A stretch of DNA of 37,711 nucleotides, taken from positions 1-37,711 of the forward strand of contig JAIVJG010000052.1 of NCBI GenBank assembly GCA_020200155.1, read 5' to 3'. Source of the DNA: Acidobacteriota bacterium. GTDB taxonomy: Bacteria > Acidobacteriota > Blastocatellia > Pyrinomonadales > Pyrinomonadaceae. Each line of letters opens with the position of its first letter. Within the stretch, counting starts at the first letter, position 1. The notes under the pieces were generated by a model. The model searched no databases. It was not told the DNA's origin and saw only the letters and a list, made by a program, of their open reading frames with translations. This document shows positions 7,935 through 16,432 of this stretch, piece after piece. Position numbers and translations under genes: made by a program.

Positions 7935-7962
7935 GCTTGTCCGGCAGTGTCGCTCGTTGGCC

Positions 7963-9162
7963 TTATGGCCGGCGAGACTTAGAGGGGTTTGTGGCCGTCG
8001 TCGCCTGCGCGAAGTAGCCCTGACGATAGGTGAGGCGCAGATTCTGTTTGCGTAGCTCCGGGTTGACGACTTCGATGCGAACCTGTCTGTAAGAGCCGTC
8101 CTTCGCCTTGTTGGTCGGCGAGTAGGCGAGGAGATATTGCGAACGCAGTTCCTCCTGAATTTGCGCGAATGCCCCGCGCAGGTCTTCCTCGTTGCGCGGG
8201 AAGTATGCGCGCCCGCCCGTGCGCTCCGCGACCTTGTTGAGCGAGCCTCTGTCCACGCCGTCGAAGAAGTTGTCGCCAATGCCGATGGCGTAGATGATGG
8301 CGTCGGTCTTGATGGCACGGTCAACCGCATCGCTCATGTGCGTCTGGCTGCTCGTGTCCACGCCGTCCGTCAGCAGGATGATCGCGCGGCGCGTCTTGTC
8401 GGAAGACTCCGAGAGCACATCTTTGGATGTGACCCAGACAGCGTCCCAGATGGCGGTCGAACCGGCGAGCCGCTGGTTGGTGTCGGAGATGGGCGGCGTG
8501 CCGGGAACGACGACGCCGCCGCCGACGTAGCCCGACGGCGGGACGAATTCCACGCGGTCAATGGCGCGGCGAACGCGCGTAGTGTTGCCCGTCAGCCCCT
8601 GCTCCAGCGTGGTTTCGCCGGTGAACGAAAGCACTGCGACCTCGTCCTTGTTCGGGCGAATCACGGCGTCCACGAAGCCGCGCGCGGCGTTCTTCAACTC
8701 CGGCATAATCCTCTCTTCGGAGGCGCTGGTGTCTATCACGATGGCGAGCGAGAGCGGGCGTGCCGTCTCGCGCTGGAAGGTGAAGACCTGCTGCTCGACG
8801 TTGTCCTCGAAGACGCGCACGTCTTCCTGCTTGAGCGTCGTGATGAAACGCTTGTTCCTGTCAACCGCCGTGAAAAGTGTGTTGGTCAAATCCGTCTCGA
8901 CGCGCAGCACCTCGTCCTCGTCAATCGCCTTCTCGTCGCCCTTCGCGGGCGCGGGCTTTTGCGGCGGAGTGGCTGCGGGCTGCGCGGCGGGCGCGTCGCC
9001 TGTGCGGCGCGGGCGGCTCGCCGTGTTCTCCTGTTGTTGCTGCGGCGGCGCGTAAGAATTCTGTCGTGCGCGCACGGACACCGGCCCGGCGATTGCTCCC
9101 AGCAACACCGCCATCCCCAACATGAACGCGAAAGCGCACGCGATTAGTCTGCGATAAAACAT
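7963..9162 (-). CDS. exported VWFA-related acidobacterial-domain protein
   Basis: 399 residues. The start ATG has AAGGGGAA about 6 bases upstream. A signal peptide (ACAFAFMLGMAVLLGAIAG) is followed by a Pro/Gln-rich low-complexity stretch (about 30-75), then VRVFEDNVEQQVFTFQRE and a von Willebrand A domain. The MIDAS motif is DTSAS (AIVIDTSASEE), with later VLSFTGE and LLTDGVDTSS. It ends SQYLLAYSPTNKAKDGSYRQVRIEV, the hallmark of the VWFA-related acidobacterial domain (TIGR03436). It is exported and probably binds a metal ion and a protein ligand; the ligand is unknown. A paralogue lies immediately upstream in the same orientation. Confidence 0.88.
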   Translation of the reverse strand: MFYRRLIACAFAFMLGMAVLLGAIAGPVSVRARQNSYAPPQQQQENTASRPRRTGDAPAAQPAATPPQKPAPAKGDEKAIDEDEVLRVETDLTNTLFTAVDRNKRFITTLKQEDVRVFEDNVEQQVFTFQRETARPLSLAIVIDTSASEERIMPELKNAARGFVDAVIRPNKDEVAVLSFTGETTLEQGLTGNTTRVRRAIDRVEFVPPSGYVGGGVVVPGTPPISDTNQRLAGSTAIWDAVWVTSKDVLSESSDKTRRAIILLTDGVDTSSQTHMSDAVDRAIKTDAIIYAIGIGDNFFDGVDRGSLNKVAERTGGRAYFPRNEEDLRGAFAQIQEELRSQYLLAYSPTNKAKDGSYRQVRIEVVNPELRKQNLRLTYRQGYFAQATTATNPSKSRRP

Positions 9163-9175
9163 CTGCTTCCCCTTA

Positions 9176-9246
9176 ACATCAATCGTTAATCATCCGTGGA
9201 TTAAAGCTGTTCTTTCTGTTCACGATTGACGATTCACGACTCACTA
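9176..9246 (+). repeat. paired heptanucleotide array between two VWFA genes
   Basis: Left units CATCAAT, CGTTAAT, CATCCGT, GGATTAA (9178-9205) and right units TTCACGA, TTGACGA, TTCACGA, CTCACTA (9219-9246). The two halves are partly inverse. The last unit supplies the TAG stop of the upstream VWFA gene (read on the minus strand). Confidence 0.6.
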
Positions 9247-10278
9247 TCTAACCATGTCCCTGTCCGCCTTGTAGCCGCGCTTGGCCTTGATTTTAAGGCC
9301 GTCGCCCTTGCCCGACAGTTTGACTTCGATGCGGCGGTAACTGCCGTCGAACTTACTATTGTCCGGCGTGTACGCAAGCAAATACTGAGAGCGCAGGGAG
9401 TCGCCGATTTTCTTGAAGGCGCGTTCGAGCGCGAGGATGTCGCCGGTGAAGAAGGAGCGCCCGCCCGTCTCGTCTGCGAGCTTGCCGAGTTCCGTATCGC
9501 CGCTGTCCTTGACCGTCCCGGCCTCCACGCCCGGCACGGCGCTCCCCGCGAAGCCGCCCTTGGTCGAGACGCCGAAAACTATCGTGTCCGTCTTCTGCGC
9601 GATCTCTATGGCGTCGCGCAGGGTCGCGCGGCTGTATGTGTCGTCGCCGTCCGTGATAACCACGAGCACGCGCCGCCCGCCCGTGCCGACGCCGCGCATC
9701 TTCTCGTCGCAGAACTGCCAGACGGCGTCGTAGAGTGAAGTGTGCGCGCCCGGCTTCCTGACGCCGTTGACGGCGCGGTTGAGCAGGTCGAGGTTCGTCG
9801 TGAAGTCCTGTCGCAGGTTGACCTCGTCGTCGAAGGTGACGAAGGCCACCTGATCTTTGCGCGAGCGCAGGACGGTGTAGATGAAGTTGAGCGCGGCTTC
9901 CTGCTCGAACTTGAGCTTGCCGGAGGTCGAGGCGGACGTGTCCATCAGCACGCCCACGTAGATCGGCAGCTTTTCGAGTTCCCTGAGTTCGCTGACGAAC
10001 TTGAAAGCCTGCGGCTTCTTGTCTTCGAGCACGAGAAAGTCGCCCGCCTGCAAGCCCGTCACCGGCTGCCCCTTCTTGTCAATCACGGTCACGGGGATAC
10101 GTACCTCGCGGATGGTGACTACTTCCTTGTTGTCCGACTGCGCTGCCTCCGGCGTGGACGGCAGAGTCGGCCTCTGCTGCGCTTTCGCGGGCGTCGGCGT
10201 GGGCTGCTGCGGCGCGGCCAAGACGCACAGGCTGAGCGCAAGAATGATTGATGACACTGAATAACCGACAATTTTCAT
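9244..10278 (-). CDS. exported VWFA-related acidobacterial-domain protein
   Basis: 344 residues with signal peptide (SSIILALSLCVLAAPQQ) and short Pro/Thr-rich linker. The N-terminal module VTIREVRIPVTVIDKKGQPV...LVLEDKKPQAFKFV is the segment that usually precedes the A domain in this family. The MIDAS is intact (GVLMDTSASTSG), with FVTFDDEVNL and VITDGDDTYSR. The C-terminus SQYLLAYTPDNSKFDGSYRRIEVKL is the family end signature. It is paralogous to the proteins at 7963-9162 and 33722-34783. The stop codon falls in the repeat array downstream. Confidence 0.88.
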   Translation of the reverse strand: MKIVGYSVSSIILALSLCVLAAPQQPTPTPAKAQQRPTLPSTPEAAQSDNKEVVTIREVRIPVTVIDKKGQPVTGLQAGDFLVLEDKKPQAFKFVSELRELEKLPIYVGVLMDTSASTSGKLKFEQEAALNFIYTVLRSRKDQVAFVTFDDEVNLRQDFTTNLDLLNRAVNGVRKPGAHTSLYDAVWQFCDEKMRGVGTGGRRVLVVITDGDDTYSRATLRDAIEIAQKTDTIVFGVSTKGGFAGSAVPGVEAGTVKDSGDTELGKLADETGGRSFFTGDILALERAFKKIGDSLRSQYLLAYTPDNSKFDGSYRRIEVKLSGKGDGLKIKAKRGYKADRDMVR

Positions 10279-10395
10279 ATCTAGTTTGTAGGGAGCGCGG
10301 GAGTGTTAACGATTTCTTAAAGAGTTCCGACAACGCTTCTGGCACGTGCTTCGATGCTGGCCGCGCCAACTCTCGTTGCTTCAACGGAGGCCGAC

Positions 10396-10401
10396 AGTAT
10401 A
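10396..10401 (-). promoter_or_regulatory. possible -10 element for the VWFA gene at 9244-10278
   Basis: TATACT on the minus strand, about 118 bases before the ATG. No good -35 is visible at 16-18 bases, so this is only a candidate. Confidence 0.25.
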
Positions 10402-10454
10402 GCAACGCGACCGCACCGCCATCCACCCGGCGACCGGGCGATACTGTGTTCGTT

Positions 10455-11228
10455 TTAACCGGCTTCCAACGCTTCGAGAAATCCCGCCAGCTCAGGCGGG
10501 AGCGGCGCGTTGAAGCGCAAATAGTCGCCCGTGCGCGGGTGTCGAAAGCCGATTTGCTCTGCGTGCAGGAACTGCCGGTTGAGTGTGCGAATCAGTGCGC
10601 GGAAGCGCGGTTCGTGGACGTTCTGGTCGCGCCCGCCGCCGTAAACTTCGTCGCCCACGACCGGGTGCTTGAGCCACGCGAGGTGGACGCGAATCTGATG
10701 CGTCCTGCCCGTCTTGATTTCCACGTCGAGCAAAGTGAAACGCTCGAACCAGCGTCGTGCGCGATAGAGCGTCAGCGCCGTGCGACCGCCGCGCATGACG
10801 GCCATGCGCGTGCGATGGCGCGGGTCGCGACCGATTGGCTCCTCGATGCGCCCGCGCGTCGTCAACGTGCCCCCTGCGGCGTTCGCGTCGCGGGCCTCGC
10901 GCGCGACCAGCCCGTGCACGAGCGCGACGTAGGACTTGAAAACTTCGCGCGCGCGAAACTGGTCTGCGAGATGCTCGTGCGCCGTCGCGGTCTTGGCGAC
11001 GACGACGATGCCCGACGTGCCTCTGTCCAGCCTGTGCACGATGCCCGGACGCAACGCGCCCGCGCGTGTGGAGAGTTGATCGAAGTGGAAGGCGAGGGCA
11101 TTGGCGAGCGTGCCGTCGCGCACGCCCGCCGCCGGGTGGATGACCATCCCTGCGGGTTTGTTGACCACGATAATCTCGCCGTCTTCGTGAATGATGTCGA
11201 GCGGAATATCTTCGGGCGCGAGGGAAGG
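10455..11228 (-). pseudogene. rluD: RluD-family 23S rRNA pseudouridine synthase, N-terminal S4 domain missing
   Basis: From about 11228 down, the frame reads SLAPEDIPLDIIHEDGEIIVVNKPAGM, then the catalytic GIVHRLDRGTSGIVVVAK with its conserved Asp, GGRTALTLYR, and KTGRTHQIRVHLAW. This is a complete RluD catalytic domain of about 258 residues. The N-terminal S4 RNA-binding domain (about 80 residues) and start codon are missing. The frame remains open upstream through lgt DNA, but that sequence is Arg/His/Pro-rich antiparallel noise. The order ileS-lspA-lgt-rluD and the joint at about 11221 indicate that a deletion removed the end of lgt and the start of rluD. Confidence 0.85.
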
Positions 11229-11953
11229 CTGATGAGTTGCGAAGTGGAGAGGCCGGTCAAGGTCGTTAGTCCGAGGATGTCGCCGCGCGGGTCGTCGCGG
11301 AAAAATTCGATGATGAAGCGGACGACGCCGTAGATCAACGCGTAGGTCAGCACGACCTGGCCCGAAAAACGTTTCCGGCGATGCAGCCAGAGTAAGAAGA
11401 GGAAGACGGCGAGCATCGTGAACGATTCGTAAAGCTGCGTCGGGTGGAGATGAACGCCGAGGGGCACGCCCGTTACCGCGTGTCCGGCTTCGGTGAACTC
11501 GACGCCCCAGGGCAGCGTCGTCGGTTTGCCCCAACAACACCCTGCGGCGAAGCAGCCCTGCCGCCCGACGGCCTGCCCGATGGCGAGGCCCGGCGCGAAC
11601 GCGTCCGCAGTCTTCCAGAACGGCAGGCGGTAGCGTCGCATCAGGAAGACGGCGGCGGCGAGTCCGCCGAGGAAGCCGCCGTAGAAGACGCCGCCCGAAC
11701 GCAGGAAGTCGAGCGAGAAGAGACGCAGAGGGTCTTGCCGGTACTCAGGCTCAGCCACCAGCATCAGAAGCTTCGAGCCGACGAGCGCCGCCAGAAGCAT
11801 CCACAAGCCGAGGTCGTAGACGCGCTCGCGCTTCAACCCGTCGCGCTCGCCCAGCCGCGCCGCCACGAGCAGCGCCGCCAAAAACGCCAACGCCAGCAGC
11901 ACGCCGTAGGTGTTGATGGGAAAATTGCCGATGCGAAAAATTTCTGGATACAT
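10862..11953 (-). CDS. lgt: prolipoprotein diacylglyceryl transferase, last helix lost at a junction
   Basis: Lgt transfers diacylglycerol from phosphatidylglycerol to the lipobox cysteine in the inner membrane. Residues 1-244 are clearly Lgt: MYPEIFRIGNFPINTYGVLLALAF, GGVFYGGFLGG, the signature GQAVGRQGCFAAGCCWG, HPTQLYES, and GLSTSQLIS at the start of the last helix. At about 11221 the frame passes into rluD DNA and reads about 120 unrelated residues to a stop at 10862. The final transmembrane helix is therefore absent. Lgt is usually essential in diderm bacteria, so a real loss would need a second copy. Confidence 0.85.
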   Translation of the reverse strand: MYPEIFRIGNFPINTYGVLLALAFLAALLVAARLGERDGLKRERVYDLGLWMLLAALVGSKLLMLVAEPEYRQDPLRLFSLDFLRSGGVFYGGFLGGLAAAVFLMRRYRLPFWKTADAFAPGLAIGQAVGRQGCFAAGCCWGKPTTLPWGVEFTEAGHAVTGVPLGVHLHPTQLYESFTMLAVFLFLLWLHRRKRFSGQVVLTYALIYGVVRFIIEFFRDDPRGDILGLTTLTGLSTSQLISLPSRPKIFRSTSFTKTARLSWSTNPQGWSSTRRRACATARSPMPSPSTSINSPHARARCVRASCTGWTEARRASSSSPRPRRRTSISQTSFARAKFSSPTSRSCTGWSRARPATRTPQGAR

Positions 11954-11959
11954 CTTTTA

Positions 11960-12036
11960 AGTGATGAGTGATAAGCGATGAATGATGAGTGACAAGCCGC
12001 TTCCGACTCATCATTCATTACCCATCACTCATCAGT
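11960..12036 (+). repeat. paired heptanucleotide array, long inverted repeat
   Basis: Left units AGTGATG, AGTGATA, AGCGATG, AATGATG, AGTGACA (11960-11994). Right units ACTCATC, ATTCATT, ACCCATC, ACTCATC (12006-12033). The arms 11963-11990 and 12006-12033 are 28 bases with 24 complementary positions and a 15-base loop. It lies in the lspA-lgt gap, supplies the last codons and the TAA stop of lspA, and ends 7 bases before the lgt start. Confidence 0.8.
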
Positions 12037-12581
12037 GCTTTTCGTCCGCCTTCCGCGTTCTGCTTTCTACCTTCTTTGTTCTCCGCCGTCCTGCCTTCTA
12101 AAAACAAATCGAAGGCGAGAAGGAACGCGCCGGCGCAGATGGCCGCGTCGGCGATATTGAAAGTCGGCCACTGGTACGTGCCGATGTGCACTTCGATAAA
12201 GTCTATGACGTGCGCGAGGCGGAGGCGGTCGGTCAGGTTCCCCGTGATGCCCGCGAGCAGTAGAGCGCACGCGCCGAGGATGCGGTCGTCCGCGCGCGGC
12301 GTGCGCCAGAAATAAGCGAGCACCCCGACCGCCGCCAGCGACGCCAGCGCGACCAGCATCCAGCGACTGAACTCGCCGCCTTCCTGCAACTGCCCGAAGG
12401 CGATGCCGCGATTCTCCGCATAGGCGAGATAGAGCACGCGATCAAAGACCGTGCGGCTCTCGCCGAAACGCAGAGAGCGCAACGCCCACGCCTTGCTCGC
12501 CTGGTCAACGAGGTAAATGCCGAAGGCCGCCAGGAGGTAGGCCGCGCGCCAGCCGAAATGCCGTGTACTTCTCAACGTCAC
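12018..12581 (-). CDS. lspA: signal peptidase II (lipoprotein signal peptidase)
   Basis: 187 residues from a GTG that overlaps the ileS stop as GTGA, with GGGGAGGA just upstream in ileS. Four membrane helices are visible. The two catalytic aspartates are in GNLTDRLR and FNIADAAI, each in the conserved LspA context. It cleaves lipoprotein signal peptides after Lgt modification, so its place between ileS and lgt fits. The hydrophilic tail after the fourth helix (EGRTAENKEGRKQNAEGGRKALMSDG) runs into the repeat array, so the stop is set by the repeat. Confidence 0.93.
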   Translation of the reverse strand: MTLRSTRHFGWRAAYLLAAFGIYLVDQASKAWALRSLRFGESRTVFDRVLYLAYAENRGIAFGQLQEGGEFSRWMLVALASLAAVGVLAYFWRTPRADDRILGACALLLAGITGNLTDRLRLAHVIDFIEVHIGTYQWPTFNIADAAICAGAFLLAFDLFLEGRTAENKEGRKQNAEGGRKALMSDG

Positions 12582-15577
12582 GCGTCCTCCCCGGCCTCGA
12601 TCTCCGCGAGCGCCGCCGTGCAACGCTCGCACGCGGTCGGGTAGCGTGTAGACGCGCCGACGTGCTCGGAGTACGTCCAGCAGCGTTCACACTTTTCGCC
12701 GTCGGCGCGCACGACGGACACGCGCACCGGCTCAGTCGCCCCGTTTTCGGCGATGCTCAGGTCAACCTGCGAGACGATGAAGATGTAGCGCAGTTCGTCC
12801 CGGTAGTGCTGTAGTAGTTCGTACACGTCCCTGCTCACGTCCAGCCGCACCTTCGCTTCAAGGCCGCTCCCGATGAGCTTCGCGACGCGCGCTTCTTCGA
12901 GAGAGCGCAACACCACATCGCGCACCTCGAACAGACGCGTCCAGCGCGCGAGCATCCCCGCGTCGCGTGCGCCGCTTGCGAGCGGGAAATCGGCGACGTG
13001 AACCGACGCCGTCGTCGCCGTCGCCTGATCGCCCTCCGGCTTCGACGAAGGCAGGTTCTCCCAGATTTCGTCCGCCGTGAAAACCAGAATCGGCGCGAGC
13101 AGCCGGGCCAGCGCGTCGGCGATCTCAAAGAGCGCGGTCTGTGCCGCGCGCCGCGCGTGCGACTTCGGCGCGTAGGTGTAGAGCCTGTCCTTGATGATGT
13201 CGAAGTAGCGCGCCGAGAGCGTCACGGTGCAGAAGTTGTAGAGCGCGTGATAGACCGTGTGGAACTCGTAAGCCTTGTAAGCTTCGAGCACGCGCTCGAT
13301 GACGGTGTCCAGTTCCGCCAGCGCCCAACGATCAAGCTCCGGCAGTTCCGGCAACGCGACGCGGTCGCGCTCCGGGTCGAAGCCGTCGAGGTTGCCGAGC
13401 GCGAAGCGGGCGGTGTTACGCATCTTGCGGTAGGCGTCTGCGGCGCGTTGCAGAATGTCGGGCGAGCAGCTCATGTCCTCGTAGTAGACGGACGACGCCA
13501 CCCACAGGCGCAGGATTTCCGCGCCCGACTCCTTAATCACGTCGTTCGGCGAGATGGCGTTCCCGCCGGACTTGTGCATCGCCTTGCCTTGCCCGTCGAG
13601 GAGCCAGCCGTGCGTGAGCACAGCCCTGTAAGGCGCGCGTTCGTGCACGGCCAGACCCACCATCAGAGACGAGTTGAACCAGCCGCGATACTGGTCGCCG
13701 CCTTCCAAGTACACGTCGGCGGGCCAGCTCAAGCCCTCGTACTTTTCGAGCACGGCGATGGAAGACGAGCCGCTGTCGAACCACACGTCGAGGATGTCCG
13801 TCTCCTTCGTCCAGCCCGACGCGCCGCACTTCGGGCACATGAAATTTTCAGGCAGCAGGTCTTTCGTCTCGCGCGTGTACCACGCGTCCGAAGACTCGCG
13901 CTCGAAGATGTCTGTGACGTGTTTGATGACAGACGGGTCGGCCACGGCTTCGCCGCACGCGTCGCAATAGAAGGCCGGAATCGGCACGCCCCACACCCTC
14001 TGGCGCGAGATGCACCAGTCGGGACGGCCACGCAGCATGTTCCGCATGCGATCCTCGCCCCACGCCGGCACCCACTCGACGCGCTCCACTTCGCGCAGCG
14101 CGCCATCGCGCAGAGACTCCGGCGCGCCCTCTTCGTTGTCGGTGTAGTTCGTGCGGTCGCGCCCGTCGTCGTCCTGCTCGAACTGCTGCGCGTCTGCCGA
14201 AAGCGCGTCGAGCGAGATGAACCACTGCGGCGTCGCGCGGAAGATGACAGGGTTCTTGCAGCGCCAGCAGTGCGGGTAGCGGTGCGCGTAATTTTCGCTG
14301 AAGAGGAGCGCGCCGCTCTCGCGCAAAAACTCTACGATCTTCGGGTTCGCCTCGAAGACGCGCTGGCCCGCGAAGTGTTCCACTTCCGGCGTGAAGCGCC
14401 CGGCGTTGTCCACCGGACAATAGATGTCTAGGCCGTAAGCCTTGCCGATCACGAAGTCGTCGTGGCCGTGGCCGGGCGCGGTATGGACGAGTCCTGTGCC
14501 CGCCTTGCCCGTCCCCTTCCGGTCGCGCGCCTCTTTCACGTCCAACTCAGTTTCGGCGTCCGCCTCGCCGCCGAGCGTGACGTGGTCGCCGAGCATCAGC
14601 AAACTCGGACGGTCGAGCCACGCGTGACGCGCTTCGAGCCGGTCGAGCTTCGCGCCCATGAAACGCGCCAAAACTTTCGGCGCACTCAGTCCACACTTCT
14701 CAGTCACGGCTTCGACGAGTTCGGCGGCGACGACGTAGACCTCGCCGCCGCTCTCGATGGCCGCGTACTCGAACGCAGGGTTGACGGCGATGCCGAGGTT
14801 GGCGGGAAGCGTCCAGGGCGTCGTCGTCCAGATGAGGAAGAAGACGCGGCGCGGGTCGTCCTCCGAGCCGAGCAGTTCACGCTTGAACGCCTTGCCGTCG
14901 AGCGTCTCATCCGAGAGCGGAAACTTGACATACACGGACGGACTCGTGTGCTCTGCGTACTCGACTTCCGCTTCGGCCAGCGCCGTCTGGTCGTGAATGC
15001 ACCAGTAGACGGGACGCGCGCCCTTGTAGACGTAGCCGCGCTCGACGAAGCGACCGAAGAGGCGTGCCGTCTCCGCCTCGTACTGGTTCGACATCGTCAG
15101 GTAGGGATTCTCCCACAGCCCCAGCACGCCGAGGCGCTGGAAGTCGCGCGTCTGGCTCTTGAGGGCGGCGGCGGCGTGCTCGCGACACGCGCGGCGGATG
15201 CTCGTCGCGGGCATCTGCGCTTTCTTCTCGCCGAGTTTTCGCTCGACGTACAACTCGATGGGCAGGCCGTGGCAGTCGTAGCCCGGCACGTAGGGCGCGT
15301 CGTAGCCCATCATCGTGCGGGACTTGACGACGATGTCCTTGAGAATCTTGTTGAGCGCCGTGCCGAGGTGAATGTCCGAATTGGCGTAGGGCGGCCCGTC
15401 GTGCAGGATGAACTTCTCGCGCCCCTCGCGCGAACGGCGAATCAAATCGTACAAGTTCATCTCCGCCCACTTCTTCAGGCGCGCGGGTTCACTCTGGGAC
15501 AGATTCGCCTTCTGCGCGAAGCCTGTCTTCGGCAGGTTAAGAGTCTTTTTCAGCTCAAGCGGTGTTTCGGTGGACAT
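12578..15577 (-). CDS. ileS: isoleucyl-tRNA synthetase
   Basis: 999 residues, class Ia synthetase that charges tRNA-Ile. The HIGH-type motif is HLGT in PPYANSDIHLGTALN (about residue 62-76). The KMSKS-type loop reads KAMHKSGGN, a variant of KMSKSLGN that keeps the second Lys-Ser. The editing (CP1) domain includes WTTTPWTLPANLGIAVNP. The C-terminal zinc ribbon is CERCW...CERC. Length is slightly above usual because of an acidic insert (QDDDGRDRTNYTDNEEGAPE) in the CP region. It heads the ileS-lspA-lgt-rluD operon; GGAGAAAG lies about 13 bases before the ATG. Confidence 0.96.
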   Translation of the reverse strand: MSTETPLELKKTLNLPKTGFAQKANLSQSEPARLKKWAEMNLYDLIRRSREGREKFILHDGPPYANSDIHLGTALNKILKDIVVKSRTMMGYDAPYVPGYDCHGLPIELYVERKLGEKKAQMPATSIRRACREHAAAALKSQTRDFQRLGVLGLWENPYLTMSNQYEAETARLFGRFVERGYVYKGARPVYWCIHDQTALAEAEVEYAEHTSPSVYVKFPLSDETLDGKAFKRELLGSEDDPRRVFFLIWTTTPWTLPANLGIAVNPAFEYAAIESGGEVYVVAAELVEAVTEKCGLSAPKVLARFMGAKLDRLEARHAWLDRPSLLMLGDHVTLGGEADAETELDVKEARDRKGTGKAGTGLVHTAPGHGHDDFVIGKAYGLDIYCPVDNAGRFTPEVEHFAGQRVFEANPKIVEFLRESGALLFSENYAHRYPHCWRCKNPVIFRATPQWFISLDALSADAQQFEQDDDGRDRTNYTDNEEGAPESLRDGALREVERVEWVPAWGEDRMRNMLRGRPDWCISRQRVWGVPIPAFYCDACGEAVADPSVIKHVTDIFERESSDAWYTRETKDLLPENFMCPKCGASGWTKETDILDVWFDSGSSSIAVLEKYEGLSWPADVYLEGGDQYRGWFNSSLMVGLAVHERAPYRAVLTHGWLLDGQGKAMHKSGGNAISPNDVIKESGAEILRLWVASSVYYEDMSCSPDILQRAADAYRKMRNTARFALGNLDGFDPERDRVALPELPELDRWALAELDTVIERVLEAYKAYEFHTVYHALYNFCTVTLSARYFDIIKDRLYTYAPKSHARRAAQTALFEIADALARLLAPILVFTADEIWENLPSSKPEGDQATATTASVHVADFPLASGARDAGMLARWTRLFEVRDVVLRSLEEARVAKLIGSGLEAKVRLDVSRDVYELLQHYRDELRYIFIVSQVDLSIAENGATEPVRVSVVRADGEKCERCWTYSEHVGASTRYPTACERCTAALAEIEAGEDA

Positions 15578-15641
15578 ACCAGCGACTCACTTTCTCCAAT
15601 ACGCGACGCTCGCGCGGTCAGCTCCGGCGCGGCTTCGCGAA

Positions 15642-15670
15642 TTTGTAATACTAGCTCACACACTCTGCAA
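15642..15670 (-). promoter_or_regulatory. candidate sigma-70-type promoter for ileS
   Basis: On the minus strand TTGCAG (15670-15665), 17 bases, TACAAA (15647-15642), 65 bases before the ileS ATG and just past the terminator of the upstream gene. Spacing is ideal and the hexamers are moderate. Confidence 0.4.
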
Positions 15671-15673
15671 ACT

Positions 15674-15723
15674 AAAGCGCCCGAACCATGCTCGTCTGTC
15701 GGAGAGAATGGCGCGGGCGCTTT
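15674..15723 (-). terminator. hairpin terminator of the DUF948-like gene
   Basis: AAAGCGCCCG and CGGGCGCTTT form a 10-bp stem, extended by CCAT/ATGG after mismatches, around a loop of about 18 bases. T-rich sequence (TAGTTTG) follows on the minus strand. It separates the 15747 gene from ileS. Confidence 0.6.
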
Positions 15724-15746
15724 ACGCTTCTGTTAAGGATCAGAGT

Positions 15747-16313
15747 TCAGCCGATAAACAACTCGTCCTCTCCGTAAGTCCGGTCAATCTGTTTTGGTGT
15801 GGGGGCGGCCAGCACTTCCAGACCTCGCCGGACGCCCGCCATAATCGCCGCGAGTTCGCGGGCCGGCTTGATGACCCTGGCGTTCAGGAACGTCGTCGTC
15901 GCGATCAACTGCCCGTGCGTCTGGTCTATCGAGCGGCTAATCATCTCGACCTTGTCGCGCGCCATTTCGGTCGAGAGGCCGACGATCTCCTTGAGTTCGC
16001 GCACCTCGTCCTTGATGAGCGACATGGATTCCGAGAAGTGCAGCATCGCGGTCGAGAGATGGCCCGACATGACGTTGACCTGCTCGGCGACCTCGCGCCC
16101 TTGCGCGGCGATCTGGCGCACTTGATCCGTGAGCGCGCTGACGCGCTCCATCAAGGGTTCGACGCGACGCTCGACGTTCGACACCGTTCGCACGACGCGA
16201 CTCACGATGACGGCAATCGCGATCATCGCCAACGCGATCACGACGAAAGAGACGGCGACCATCACCATCACCCAGAACGCCGGATCATTCGTGCTCATTT
16301 GCAGTGCCAGCAT
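15747..16313 (-). CDS. DUF948-like membrane-anchored coiled-coil protein
   Basis: 188 residues from the ATG at 16313 (MLALQMSTNDPAFW); the ATG at 16298 is an alternative. One transmembrane helix (VMVMVAVSFVVIALAMIAIAVIV) is followed by a long helical region with heptad-like hydrophobics (VRTVSNVERRVEPLMERVSALTDQV). This organisation is that of DUF948 and related YtxG-type stress proteins. The frame is open to 16388, but those residues come from the repeat array and were left out. Next to a YtxH gene it makes a YtxG/YtxH-like pair, which are general-stress genes in Bacillus; the stress role here is inferred. Confidence 0.7.
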   Translation of the reverse strand: MLALQMSTNDPAFWVMVMVAVSFVVIALAMIAIAVIVSRVVRTVSNVERRVEPLMERVSALTDQVRQIAAQGREVAEQVNVMSGHLSTAMLHFSESMSLIKDEVRELKEIVGLSTEMARDKVEMISRSIDQTHGQLIATTTFLNARVIKPARELAAIMAGVRRGLEVLAAPTPKQIDRTYGEDELFIG

Positions 16314-16316
16314 AAG

Positions 16317-16432
16317 GATTTGCGATTTCAGTTCCGCGATTTGAAGACCCGGCCAGAGATTCGAGATTTGAAATTCAGAACCCGGCACGTCCGTATGCCG
16401 TCAATCGCAAATCAAAAATCTAAAATTCACTT
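16317..16432 (+). repeat. heptanucleotide arrays between the DUF948-like and YtxH genes
   Basis: Units GATTTGC, GATTTCA, GTTCCGC, GATTTGA, then after a spacer GATTCGA, GATTTGA, AATTCAG, and inversely TCAATCG, CAAATCA, AAAATCT, AAAATTC. An 11-base perfect inverted repeat joins 16317-16327 and 16403-16413. The array ends in the stop codon of the YtxH gene. Confidence 0.65.

Noticed and set aside
12998-15736. Two long open frames (477 and 424 codons) antisense to ileS
   Set aside because: GC-rich codon bias of ileS leaves the opposite strand open; the translations are Arg/Val/Ala-rich with no domain, and ileS is unambiguous.
16314-16388. 25 extra N-terminal residues for the DUF948-like protein
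   Set aside because: They are encoded by the heptad repeat array and are not protein-like; the start at 16313 is preferred.
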